Below, in pieces: positions 1 to 7,721 of a stretch of DNA of 64,000 nucleotides. The stretch lies in assembly GCF_001593005.1 (NCBI RefSeq), contig NZ_LQZQ01000002.1:310001-374000 (forward strand), written 5' to 3'. Within the stretch, counting starts at the first letter, position 1; every line of letters starts with the position of its first letter. The position numbers and the translations under genes are program-made. The notes under the pieces were generated by a model. That model did not search any database, was not told where the DNA came from, and saw only the letters and a list, made by a program, of their open reading frames with translations. This DNA is from Roseivirga ehrenbergii. GTDB lineage: Bacteria; Bacteroidota; Bacteroidia; Cytophagales; Cyclobacteriaceae.

Positions 1-573
1 AAATGGCAAGTGATTCCTTCCATGAGTTATATCAACCAGTTTATGGACCACCCTAAGTTTATTCAGGCTTTTGCGGAAAACGGACTTAAGCTAATGGAAA
101 CCACTAATTACGATCATGTGGTTTTCAGTTACCACGGCTTACCCGAACGCCAAATCAAAAAAGGTTCAGATGGAAACCAATGCCAACTGGGCAGTTGCTG
201 TAATAAGTTTCATGAAAAGAACCGTTACTGCTACAGAGCACAGTGTTTTTATACTTCGCGCCTTTTGGCTGAAAAACTGGGTTTAAGCGAAGATCAATAT
301 ACCATTAGCTTTCAATCAAGACTGGGCAAAGATCCTTGGATTAAGCCTTACACTGATGAAATTTTGAAAGACCTTCCCAAAAAAGGCATAAAGAAAGTGT
401 TAGCCTATTCCCCTGCTTTTATTGCCGATTGCCTTGAAACTACTGTTGAAGTAGGCGAACAATTTAAAGAAGATTTTATGGAAGCGGGCGGAGAAGTTTG
501 GGATTTAGTACCAAGCCTTAATAACTCCCCAACTTGGATTGAAGGACTGAAAGAAATGGTAGAAAACGCTTAA
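1..573 (+). CDS. hemH: Ferrochelatase, C-terminal part (5' end cut by window)
   Basis: The open frame runs from base 1, so the start lies outside the window; 190 residues of the C-terminal half are visible. Ferrochelatase inserts ferrous iron into protoporphyrin IX, the last step of protoheme synthesis. The motif SYHGLPER carries the conserved catalytic histidine, and SPAFIADCLETTVEV carries the conserved acidic residue of the active site. Several cysteines follow the first motif (CQLGSCC and further on), but whether they bind a metal cluster cannot be judged here. It converges on the lipoprotein gene on the other strand with only a few bases between the stops. The family call is secure. Confidence 0.95.
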   Translation, partial: KWQVIPSMSYINQFMDHPKFIQAFAENGLKLMETTNYDHVVFSYHGLPERQIKKGSDGNQCQLGSCCNKFHEKNRYCYRAQCFYTSRLLAEKLGLSEDQYTISFQSRLGKDPWIKPYTDEILKDLPKKGIKKVLAYSPAFIADCLETTVEVGEQFKEDFMEAGGEVWDLVPSLNNSPTWIEGLKEMVENA

Positions 574-578
574 GTCTA

Positions 579-923
579 CTAATTCGCAGTGCTGATTTGC
601 TCTATTCGGATAAAAGCTCCGTCCCCTGATAGGTTCGCGCAGTCAGAGAGTTCATCGAGAATTTCTCCTTTAATGAATACCAAAGCTCCATTTTGCTTGT
701 ATTGGGCGGGTAAAAATGTGGGAACATAATATCGGCCACCATCGGTTTGGAAAATATATTCGCAGCTCAAACTAACCGTAGCTCCTTCAACAATGGTACC
801 TCTGAGTTCAGAAATATAAATGTCCTCGTCAGAGCAACTGAAAAGAAAAAAAGAAAGCAAGGCCAACAGATATATTGGCCTTGTTGTAGTCTTATGTAAT
901 ATGGAACGAAATTCGTTCATCAA
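579..923 (-). CDS. Small lipoprotein, unknown function
   Basis: A 114-residue protein with a lipoprotein signal: a positive N-terminal region, a hydrophobic stretch and the lipobox LFSC with the acylated cysteine near residue 30, followed by SDEDIY, which would favour outer-membrane sorting. The mature part is about 85 residues, with two further cysteines that could form a disulfide. No family is recognised. It begins 2 bases after the stop of the cysteine desulfurase gene on the same strand, so it is probably the last gene of a glmM-desulfurase-lipoprotein transcript. The start could be either of two adjacent ATG codons. Confidence 0.75.
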   Translation of the reverse strand: MMNEFRSILHKTTTRPIYLLALLSFFLFSCSDEDIYISELRGTIVEGATVSLSCEYIFQTDGGRYYVPTFLPAQYKQNGALVFIKGEILDELSDCANLSGDGAFIRIEQISTAN

Positions 924-925
924 TT

Positions 926-2068
926 CTATGCGTGTACTGGGTTTAGAATCTCAACGAGTTTTTCCACAGTATAGTCTACTTCGTCTGCGGTAGAATACTT
1001 ACCAAAAGAAAAACGGATACCTTGTCTTTCTGGGTCTGCTTTTATTCCTGTTAGCACATGTGACCCCGTGTTGGCTCCACTAGAGCAGGCGCTTCCACCA
1101 GAAGCAGAAATTCCATTAATATCTAAATTGAAAAGCAGCATATCATTGTCTTCGTGGGCAGGAAAACTTGCGTTCAATACTGTGTAAAGGCTATGCCCTT
1201 CTCTGATGTCGCCATTAAATTCTATTCCAGAAATATTGTTTTTCAAGCCTTCAATCATTCTGGTTTTTAAACCTTGAATATGCTTTTGGTGGCTTTCCAT
1301 ATCGCGATAAGCAATTTCTAGCGCCTTGGCCAAACCAACAATGCCGTAAACATTTTCTGTTCCGCCTCGGTGGTTTCTTTCTTGGCCTCCGCCTTCTACA
1401 AAACGACCAATTTTTTTACTCTTACACACCCTTAAAAAGCCAACACCTTTAGGTCCATTGAATTTGTGCCCTGCACCAACAATAAAGTGACAAGCCAATG
1501 CCTGCAAATCATGTTTGAAATGCCCCATGGTTTGCACCGTATCGGAATGGAAAACGGCATCGTACTCTTTACACATCTCGCCAATTCTGGCAATGTCGTT
1601 TAATGTTCCAATTTCATTATTGGCGTGCATAATAGACACCATTGAGCGAGAATTGTCCTTAAGTAGGCTATTCAAATGGTCATAATCAATGTGGCCTTGG
1701 TGATCGAGATCTACAAAGCTCAACTTCACTTTACCTTGTGCTTCAAGCTTTTCTGCTGTTTGCAAAACCGCCTTGTGCTCAATTTTCGAAGTGATTAAAT
1801 GCTTTAAATCATAGGCTTCTACACTGCAAGTAATGGCAGTATTATCGGCCTCAGTTCCGCCAGAAGTAAAGAAGATTTCAGAAGGAGTTGTATTTAGCAA
1901 CTCGGCTACCGTTTTTCTTGCACGTTCAATCTTCGTTCTTACCTCACGGCCATGGGCATGAGTAGACGATGGATTACCATACATTTCAAGCATCATTGGC
2001 TTCATGGCCTCAAAAACCTCAGGATCCAATGGTGTTGTAGCAGCGTTGTCTAAATATATCCTTTTCAT
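926..2068 (-). CDS. Cysteine desulfurase (NifS/IscS family)
   Basis: A 380-residue PLP enzyme that removes sulfur from cysteine to feed Fe-S cluster or thiolated tRNA synthesis. The start chosen gives MKRIYLDNAATTPLD, the standard N-terminus of the family; the open frame extends 50 codons further upstream, but that part overlaps the glmM end and is not family-like. The PLP lysine is K202 in GAGHKFNG, and the persulfide cysteine is C328 in SACSSG. EHKA near residue 97 and HRGGTEN near residue 233 are also typical. It lies 4 bases downstream of glmM on the same strand. IscS, NifS and SufS-like roles cannot be separated without the scaffold partner, which is not nearby. Confidence 0.93.
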   Translation of the reverse strand: MKRIYLDNAATTPLDPEVFEAMKPMMLEMYGNPSSTHAHGREVRTKIERARKTVAELLNTTPSEIFFTSGGTEADNTAITCSVEAYDLKHLITSKIEHKAVLQTAEKLEAQGKVKLSFVDLDHQGHIDYDHLNSLLKDNSRSMVSIMHANNEIGTLNDIARIGEMCKEYDAVFHSDTVQTMGHFKHDLQALACHFIVGAGHKFNGPKGVGFLRVCKSKKIGRFVEGGGQERNHRGGTENVYGIVGLAKALEIAYRDMESHQKHIQGLKTRMIEGLKNNISGIEFNGDIREGHSLYTVLNASFPAHEDNDMLLFNLDINGISASGGSACSSGANTGSHVLTGIKADPERQGIRFSFGKYSTADEVDYTVEKLVEILNPVHA

Positions 2069-2072
2069 TCTA

Positions 2073-3464
2073 TCAAGATTTTGACGAAACGATTTCTTTA
2101 ATATCTGTAATAATTTTATTGGCCAAATATTCGGCAGTTGCTTGAGATTCAGACTCAGAATAAATACGAATAATCGGCTCTGTGTTCGACTTTCGCAAAT
2201 GTACCCATTCTTTGTCAAACTCTATTTTAACTCCGTCAATGGTGTTTACTGGCTGCTTAGCATAGCGCTTTTGCATGCCTTCTAGCACATTATCTACATC
2301 AATCTCTGGCGATAAATCAATTTTATTTTTTGAGATATGGTAGTTAGGGTAGCTGGCCCTCAATTGAGACATTTTCTTTCCACTTTTAGCCAAGTGAGTT
2401 AAGAAAAGGGCGATTCCTACTAGGGCATCTCTACCATAATGTAATTCAGGATAAATGATTCCACCATTTCCTTCACCACCAATTACCGCATTCGTTTCTT
2501 TCATTTTAGTGACCACGTTCACTTCGCCTACAGCAGCGGCTTCGTAAGTACCTCCTCTTTTTTCGGTTACATCCCTCAATGCTCTGGTTGAAGAAAGATT
2601 TGAAACAGTATTACCTTTGGTTTGCGATAGCACATAATCGGCCACCGCTACTAAGGTATATTCTTCGCCAAATGGGTCTCCATTTTCTGACACCATTGCC
2701 AAACGGTCTACATCAGGATCGACTACAAAACCAACGTCATAAATGCCTTTCTGCATAATTCTGGTAATGTCTCCTAAATGCTCAGGAAGCGGTTCGGGAT
2801 TATGAGGAAAATGCCCGTTTGGTTCGCAATAAAGTTCTTCAACTTGCACAACGCCCAGCGCTTTCAATAAGGGAGGAAGTGAAATACCACCTGTTGAGTT
2901 TACACAGTCAATGGCCACTTTGAATTTTGCCGCTTTTATCGCCTCAACATCTACCAATGGAAGTTTGAGAATAGCATCAATATGTTTTTGAATATACGTA
3001 TCGTCTGTTCTATACTTGCCTATAGACTTAACAGGGGCAAATTCGTAGGCATCGTTCTCTGCAATTTCTAATACTTCTTTTCCGTCATCACCGCTAATAA
3101 ACTCGCCTTTTGCATTCAAAAGTTTTAGCGCATTCCATTGCACAGGGTTATGACTGGCGGTTAGAATAATTCCTCCACAAGCATTTTCAGCTGCAACAGC
3201 CATTTCAACGGTTGGTGTTGTAGAAAGTCCGAGGTCAACCACGTTTAGGCCTAAACCCCTCAATGTAGAGGAAACTAAGTTAGAAACCATTTCACCAGAA
3301 GGTCTGGCATCTCGACCGATAACAATGGTGTTTTGCTTAGACTTTTGTTTTGCCCAAGTGCCAAAAGCAGCAGAAAATTTAACAACATCAATTGGTGTAA
3401 GTGATTCATTTACTTTACCACCAATGGTTCCTCTTATTCCTGAAATAGATTTGATTAAGGTCAC
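2073..3464 (-). CDS. glmM: Phosphoglucosamine mutase
   Basis: A 463-residue alpha-D-phosphohexomutase. GlmM converts glucosamine-6-phosphate to glucosamine-1-phosphate for UDP-GlcNAc and cell wall synthesis. The catalytic phosphoserine is S104 in TASHNP. The magnesium loop DPDVDRLA, the sugar-binding loop GEGNGG and the phosphate-binding loop KSNTEPIIR all appear in the expected order, and full length matches the family. A phosphomannomutase/phosphoglucomutase role is possible from the fold alone, but bacteroidetal proteins of this type are normally called GlmM. First gene of a probable three-gene transcript. A TAGCTTTG box on the minus strand at 3490-3497 could be its -7 promoter element, although no good -33 partner is visible. 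Confidence 0.9.
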   Translation of the reverse strand: MTLIKSISGIRGTIGGKVNESLTPIDVVKFSAAFGTWAKQKSKQNTIVIGRDARPSGEMVSNLVSSTLRGLGLNVVDLGLSTTPTVEMAVAAENACGGIILTASHNPVQWNALKLLNAKGEFISGDDGKEVLEIAENDAYEFAPVKSIGKYRTDDTYIQKHIDAILKLPLVDVEAIKAAKFKVAIDCVNSTGGISLPPLLKALGVVQVEELYCEPNGHFPHNPEPLPEHLGDITRIMQKGIYDVGFVVDPDVDRLAMVSENGDPFGEEYTLVAVADYVLSQTKGNTVSNLSSTRALRDVTEKRGGTYEAAAVGEVNVVTKMKETNAVIGGEGNGGIIYPELHYGRDALVGIALFLTHLAKSGKKMSQLRASYPNYHISKNKIDLSPEIDVDNVLEGMQKRYAKQPVNTIDGVKIEFDKEWVHLRKSNTEPIIRIYSESESQATAEYLANKIITDIKEIVSSKS

Positions 3465-3558
3465 GTATATATTTGGTTGATTGTAATTACAAAGCTAGCA
3501 AAAACAGAATATGACAGTCGCTTTTAATCGACTTTTGAAACCCTTGAAAAATCGAAGC

Positions 3559-3789
3559 TTACTTGAACTTAGAGAGCACTTTATCTACCTCATTATCGGG
3601 GTTTCCACAGCTTTCTCCTGCTTGTATAGTTTTGCCACAATATCCGCAAGGAGCTCCGGTTTTGTTTAAGAAAGGGTTTTGTGAAGCACAGGTGCCCTTA
3701 AACTCTCCATTCTTCAAGAAAATCAAGCGAACAGACATAAACACGAAAAACAATCCTACAAGTCCTAAGGTCAAATATAAAGTTGTCAT
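3559..3789 (-). CDS. Small single-span membrane protein with cysteine-rich tail (NqrM-like?)
   Basis: A 76-residue protein with one N-terminal membrane helix (residues about 3-25) and a cytoplasmic or periplasmic tail with four cysteines: KGTCASQN, then PCGYCG and SCGN. The layout recalls the NqrM/DUF539 family, short membrane proteins with a KGSC-type motif after the helix that help mature the sodium-pumping NADH:quinone reductase. The cysteine spacing is not identical to the classic members, so this is only a resemblance. No nqr genes are in the window. It is a lone gene between glmM and mazG. Confidence 0.65.
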   Translation of the reverse strand: MTTLYLTLGLVGLFFVFMSVRLIFLKNGEFKGTCASQNPFLNKTGAPCGYCGKTIQAGESCGNPDNEVDKVLSKFK

Positions 3790-3835
3790 AGTAGACTAAT
3801 TTTCTGCAAATTTAAGATAGTTGTGCGTAGAACGC

Positions 3836-3843
3836 TACCTTTG
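3836..3843 (+). promoter_or_regulatory. Possible -7 box (TACCTTTG) for mazG
   Basis: TACCTTTG matches the Bacteroidetes -7 consensus TAnnTTTG and ends 32 bases before the mazG ATG. No clear TTTG -33 box is seen at the right spacing, so this is weak support. Confidence 0.25.
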
Positions 3844-3875
3844 AACAGTAAGTTTCCCAAAAAGCCTTTATCTAA

Positions 3876-4685
3876 ATGCTTAAATCCGAAAAAGACCTTC
3901 GTAGAAAAGAAAAACTAGAAGCCTTCGATCGGCTGCTGACCATTATGGACGAGTTGCGCTTAAACTGCCCTTGGGACAAAAAGCAAACACTGGAAAGCCT
4001 CCGCCACTTAACCATCGAAGAAACATATGAGCTTTCAGAAGCCATACTTGAAAACAATTTGGATGAAATCAAAAAGGAAATTGGAGATGTAATGCTCCAT
4101 TTGGTCTTCTATTCTAAAATAGCCGATGAGCAAAATGCGTTTGACGTAGCTGATAGTATAAACTCCATTTGTGATAAGCTTATCCATCGCCACCCTCATA
4201 TTTATGGAGATGTAGAAGCCAAAGACGAACAGGCGGTAAAAGAAAATTGGGAGAAAATTAAGCTTAAAGAAAAAGGAAACACTTCCGTTTTAGGCGGTGT
4301 TCCGAAAGGCTTGCCAGCCATGGTAAAAGCCATGCGAATTCAAGACAAAGCCAGAGGTGTAGGCTTCGACTGGGAAAAGAAAGAGCAAGTTTGGGAAAAG
4401 GTAGAAGAGGAAATGCAGGAGTTCAAAGATGAATTTAACATAGAAGAAACTGCTAAAATTGATAAAGAAAAGGCCTCTGCCGAGTTTGGCGACCTGCTTT
4501 TCTCACTCATTAATTACTCACGATTTATAGACATTAATGCTGAAGAAGCCTTGGAGCGAACGAACCTTAAATTCATAAAGCGCTTTCAGTTTTTAGAGTC
4601 TGAGTCTAAAAAGGACGGAAAAAACATAGCGGACATGAGCCTACAGGAAATGGATAAATATTGGGAAAGGGCTAAGAAACTTTAG
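3876..4685 (+). CDS. mazG: Nucleoside triphosphate pyrophosphohydrolase MazG
   Basis: A 269-residue all-alpha NTP pyrophosphohydrolase that hydrolyses (d)NTPs to NMP and PPi, usually viewed as house-cleaning of damaged nucleotides. The first MazG domain shows CPWDKKQTLESL, then HLTIEETYELSEAI and EIGDVMLHLVFYS, which supply the Glu/Asp magnesium ligands. A second, more diverged MazG repeat follows (EEEMQEFKDE and EFGDLLFSLINYSRF, about residues 177-215). The length equals the E. coli enzyme (about 263). The next gene, a ClC transporter, begins 20 bases downstream, so the two may be co-transcribed without obvious functional link. Confidence 0.93.
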   Translation: MLKSEKDLRRKEKLEAFDRLLTIMDELRLNCPWDKKQTLESLRHLTIEETYELSEAILENNLDEIKKEIGDVMLHLVFYSKIADEQNAFDVADSINSICDKLIHRHPHIYGDVEAKDEQAVKENWEKIKLKEKGNTSVLGGVPKGLPAMVKAMRIQDKARGVGFDWEKKEQVWEKVEEEMQEFKDEFNIEETAKIDKEKASAEFGDLLFSLINYSRFIDINAEEALERTNLKFIKRFQFLESESKKDGKNIADMSLQEMDKYWERAKKL

Positions 4686-4705
4686 AGATTTGCATTGAAG
4701 TACTT

Positions 4706-6481
4706 ATGAAATTCAACAAGACCCTTTCAAAGTTTTTAATCTGGAGAATACGCCACATTAGCACGCGTAACTTCCTTATGATTCTGAGTGGAGTAATAGG
4801 GCTTGCAGGAGGAATTGCAGCTGTAATTCTAAAAAGTACCGTTCATTATATTCAGCATACCCTCAGTGATTTTAGGGAAGATGTCGCTCATTACCTCTTT
4901 TTAATTTACCCTCTTATCGGTATCGTAATTACTTCAATCGTAGCCGATAAGTTGCTAAAGGAAAAATTGGGCCATGGCATTACGAGTATTCTATACACTA
5001 TCTCGAAAAAGTCGAGCATTATCAGTCGAATAAAAACCTACAGTAGTATGGTAACTTCTGCCATTACAGTAGGCTTTGGTGGTTCGGTTGGATTAGAGGC
5101 ACCAATTGTGGTTACAGGCTCTGCCATTGGCTCTAATATAGGCCAATTAATGCACCTTAGTTATAAGCAGCGTACGCTGATGATTGGTTGTGGAGCTGCT
5201 GCTGCAATTTCAGGGATTTTCAATTCCCCAGTAGCTGGCGTTATTTTTAGTATCGAAGTTATTTTAACGGATGTTACTATTGCAGCCTTTATCCCCTTAT
5301 TAATTGCATCGGTAATAGGCTCTCTTGTATCTATGCTCACTTTAGGTTCAGATGTACTATTCTCTTTCAACCTTACAGACCCTTTTTTAGCCTCAGATTT
5401 TCCATACTTCTTGGTTTTAGGCGCTTTATGTGGCTTGGTTTCTGTTTATTTTACTCGGCTCACCCAGTTTACAGAATCGGTAGCTGTTAGAATTAAAAAT
5501 AAAACAGGCCGAGCCATTGTTGGTGGATTAGCATTGGGAATAATCATTTTCGTTTTTCATCCTATTTATGGAGAGGGCTATGATTCAATTACCACCATTT
5601 TGAATGGAAACCCTGAAGCACTTTTAAAAGAAAGCTTTTTTCTAAAGAATGAAGACAGCACAATATTTCTCATTCTTTTCTCATTAGGAATTTTACTCAT
5701 CAAACCAATTGCCACTGGACTTACTTTAGGGGCTGGAGGCAGTGGTGGAATTTTTGCTCCTTCGCTTTTTATTGGAGCGATTACGGGCTACATCTACTCT
5801 CAAACCATTAACTTTTTAGGTATAGGCAAAACCCTTTCGATTAGCAATTTTACATTGGTAGGCATGTGCGGGGTAATGAGTGGGGTATTGCATGCTCCTC
5901 TTACCGCCATATTTCTTATTGCTGAAATTACCAGTGGTTATACTCTGTTTTTACCTCTCATGTTGGTCTCAGCCATTGGCCTAAGTACCTCACGTTATTT
6001 CGAGCAGTATTCGTTTTATACAGGCCGCTTAATTAAAGCTGGTGACCTTATAACCAATGACAAAGACCGGCAGGTATTAAGCCTAATAAAAATTGAAAAG
6101 CTGATTGAAACCGATTTACTCACCATTCACCAAGGCAAAACGCTTGGAGATTTAGTGACCCTAGTAAGAAAATCGAAAAGGAATATTTTCCCTGTAGTGA
6201 ACGACAGGAATGAGCTCCAAGGAATAATAACCTTAGACGACATTCGAGAAATTATGTTTGACCCTGCTTCTCAAAAAAGTGTAATTGTTGCGACCTTAAT
6301 GCACAAACCCCCTGAAACGGTTTTTCTGAGTGATAAAATGGAGGAGGTAATGACCAAATTTGAAAAAACAGGTGCATGGAACCTCCCTGTGATTGAGGAT
6401 CATAAATACGTTGGAATTGTATCAAAGTCACGAATTTTCAATGCGTACCGCACTAAACTCAAGCGTCAAAATAAAGAATGA
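4706..6481 (+). CDS. ClC-family chloride channel/transporter with C-terminal CBS pair
   Basis: A 591-residue polytopic membrane protein. The ClC core spans residues about 25-435: GHGI (helix D region), GSVGLEAP with the gating glutamate at E131, and GSGGIFAPSLFIGA (helix N filter motif). Two CBS domains, possible nucleotide sensors, follow at about 450-580. At the place of the internal proton glutamate of ClC-ec1 (E203) the sequence FSIEVIL has V185, as in many ClC channels, so coupled proton exchange is uncertain. The motif alignment was made by eye. It lies 20 bases after mazG. Substrate (chloride, fluoride or other anion) cannot be fixed from the sequence; the long form with CBS domains is not the Fluc-like fluoride type. 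Confidence 0.9.
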   Translation: MKFNKTLSKFLIWRIRHISTRNFLMILSGVIGLAGGIAAVILKSTVHYIQHTLSDFREDVAHYLFLIYPLIGIVITSIVADKLLKEKLGHGITSILYTISKKSSIISRIKTYSSMVTSAITVGFGGSVGLEAPIVVTGSAIGSNIGQLMHLSYKQRTLMIGCGAAAAISGIFNSPVAGVIFSIEVILTDVTIAAFIPLLIASVIGSLVSMLTLGSDVLFSFNLTDPFLASDFPYFLVLGALCGLVSVYFTRLTQFTESVAVRIKNKTGRAIVGGLALGIIIFVFHPIYGEGYDSITTILNGNPEALLKESFFLKNEDSTIFLILFSLGILLIKPIATGLTLGAGGSGGIFAPSLFIGAITGYIYSQTINFLGIGKTLSISNFTLVGMCGVMSGVLHAPLTAIFLIAEITSGYTLFLPLMLVSAIGLSTSRYFEQYSFYTGRLIKAGDLITNDKDRQVLSLIKIEKLIETDLLTIHQGKTLGDLVTLVRKSKRNIFPVVNDRNELQGIITLDDIREIMFDPASQKSVIVATLMHKPPETVFLSDKMEEVMTKFEKTGAWNLPVIEDHKYVGIVSKSRIFNAYRTKLKRQNKE

Positions 6482-6873
6482 TTGCTCTGAAAATAACTAA
6501 CTGATTTTGGGATATTTTTTTCGCTGAAATTGGGAATACCTCGCCTCAGAATGCTACAGGCTCATTTTTTAAATACTTATCAACAAAAATCAAATTCCAC
6601 TTGTTTATTATACATATCTACTAATCAGATACTTACGTAGAAAGTCTCAAAAAGTGTGGACAACTTTTCCATTTTGTGGAAAAGATTATTTGATTTTCAT
6701 CAATCTTTGTTTTGTCTAAATAGTTTACCAATCATCGGTTTTTTAAAGTCTATTTCTGAACCAGAAATGCGCCTCTTCTTACAAATTTCAATTGTATTTT
6801 TGTGAGCAGGAGTTGACTCAAACCAAAACACAAATAGACCCGATTATTTTAACCACAATGTTAACCCAATATT
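6482..6873. other. Intergenic stretch, no gene seen
   Basis: An AT-rich gap of about 390 bases between the ClC gene and a possible gene remnant. It holds many short A/T runs and a TATTTTTG box at 6795-6802 that fits the TAnnTTTG -7 consensus. I see no convincing reading frame, RNA gene or strong hairpin. Confidence 0.6.
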
Positions 6874-7128
6874 ATGCCCATATGGCCACATTATCCTTTT
6901 GTAGATGGTATCCAAAAAAAGGGAAATGAAAGCGAACAAGGCGCTTTGAGCATATATTGGAATATTTATATTTTCAAATTCGGAATCGAAATACCATTGG
7001 GTTAAGTTAAATCAAAGTTTTACGAACAACAGTTTATAAAATATGTTGAATCAAAGAAGGATAATGACGAGCTTCAACGGTTGAAAACAGGATTGCCAAT
7101 AAATATCAAGTATTATGGTTTATACTAA
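6874..7128 (+). pseudogene. Possible gene remnant with one in-frame stop
   Basis: One frame reads 43 codons from ATG 6874 to TAA 7003-7005, then continues in the same frame for 40 more codons to TAA 7126-7128. The translation has coding-like composition: aromatic and beta-strand-like in the first part (SIYWNIYIFKFGIEIPLG), charged and helical in the second (FIKYVESKKDNDELQRLK). It could be a broken gene interrupted by the 7003 stop, a short 43-residue protein, or chance. No family is recognised. The second half overlaps the start of the thioredoxin-like gene by 14 bases. Confidence 0.3.
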
Positions 7129-7717
7129 AGCATTATTAATCTCTTTCCTTTTAATAGTTGGAGGCACAAGCCAGACTCCTCAAGGTGTTAAAATAGGAGA
7201 TATCGCTCCAGATTTTAATCTTAAAAACGTAGATGGCAAAATCGTTTCACTCAACACCAACAAGAATGCAAAAGGCTACATCATTGTTTTTACCTGCAAC
7301 ACCTGTCCCTACTCAGAAATGTATGAAGATAGAATCATCGCTTTACACAACAAGTACTCAGCTTTGGGCTATCCTGTAATTGCAATTCAGCCCAACAACC
7401 CGGAAGTATCTGTAGGAGATTCTTATTCTAAAATGAAAGAAAGGGCTAATGATAAGGAATTTCCATTTGCCTATTTAATAGACACCGATATCCAAGAAAC
7501 CACAGCCGCTTATGGAGCAACAAACACGCCTCAAGTGTTTGTGTTGAATAAGGAAACCTCTGGCTTTAGGGTTGGCTATATTGGAGCCATCGATAACAAC
7601 AGCCGCAATCCAGAAGCCGCGACTAAACGTTATGTAGAGAGTGCAGTAGATGCCCTTTTAAATGGGCAAAGCATTGAAACTAACAACACCAAGGCCATTG
7701 GCTGTACTATAAAATAA
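7115..7717 (+). CDS. Secreted thioredoxin-fold protein (AhpC/TSA-redoxin type)
   Basis: A 200-residue protein with a signal sequence (hydrophobic residues about 5-17) and a redoxin domain: GDIAPDFNLKNVDGKIVSL is the usual first strand of the AhpC/TSA-ResA group. The redox motif is C61-N-T-C64 in FTCNTCPYS, so it has a CxxC pair rather than a lone peroxidatic cysteine. NTPQVFVL provides the cis-proline loop. It likely works as a periplasmic thiol-disulfide or peroxide-handling protein; the exact partner is unknown. It is a lone gene converging on the GH3-family gene. Confidence 0.85.
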   Translation: MVYTKALLISFLLIVGGTSQTPQGVKIGDIAPDFNLKNVDGKIVSLNTNKNAKGYIIVFTCNTCPYSEMYEDRIIALHNKYSALGYPVIAIQPNNPEVSVGDSYSKMKERANDKEFPFAYLIDTDIQETTAAYGATNTPQVFVLNKETSGFRVGYIGAIDNNSRNPEAATKRYVESAVDALLNGQSIETNNTKAIGCTIK

Positions 7718-7721
7718 AAGG

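Noticed and set aside
2069-2218. Upstream 50-codon extension of the cysteine desulfurase
   Set aside because: It overlaps the end of glmM in another frame and does not resemble the family; the start at 2068 gives the standard N-terminus.
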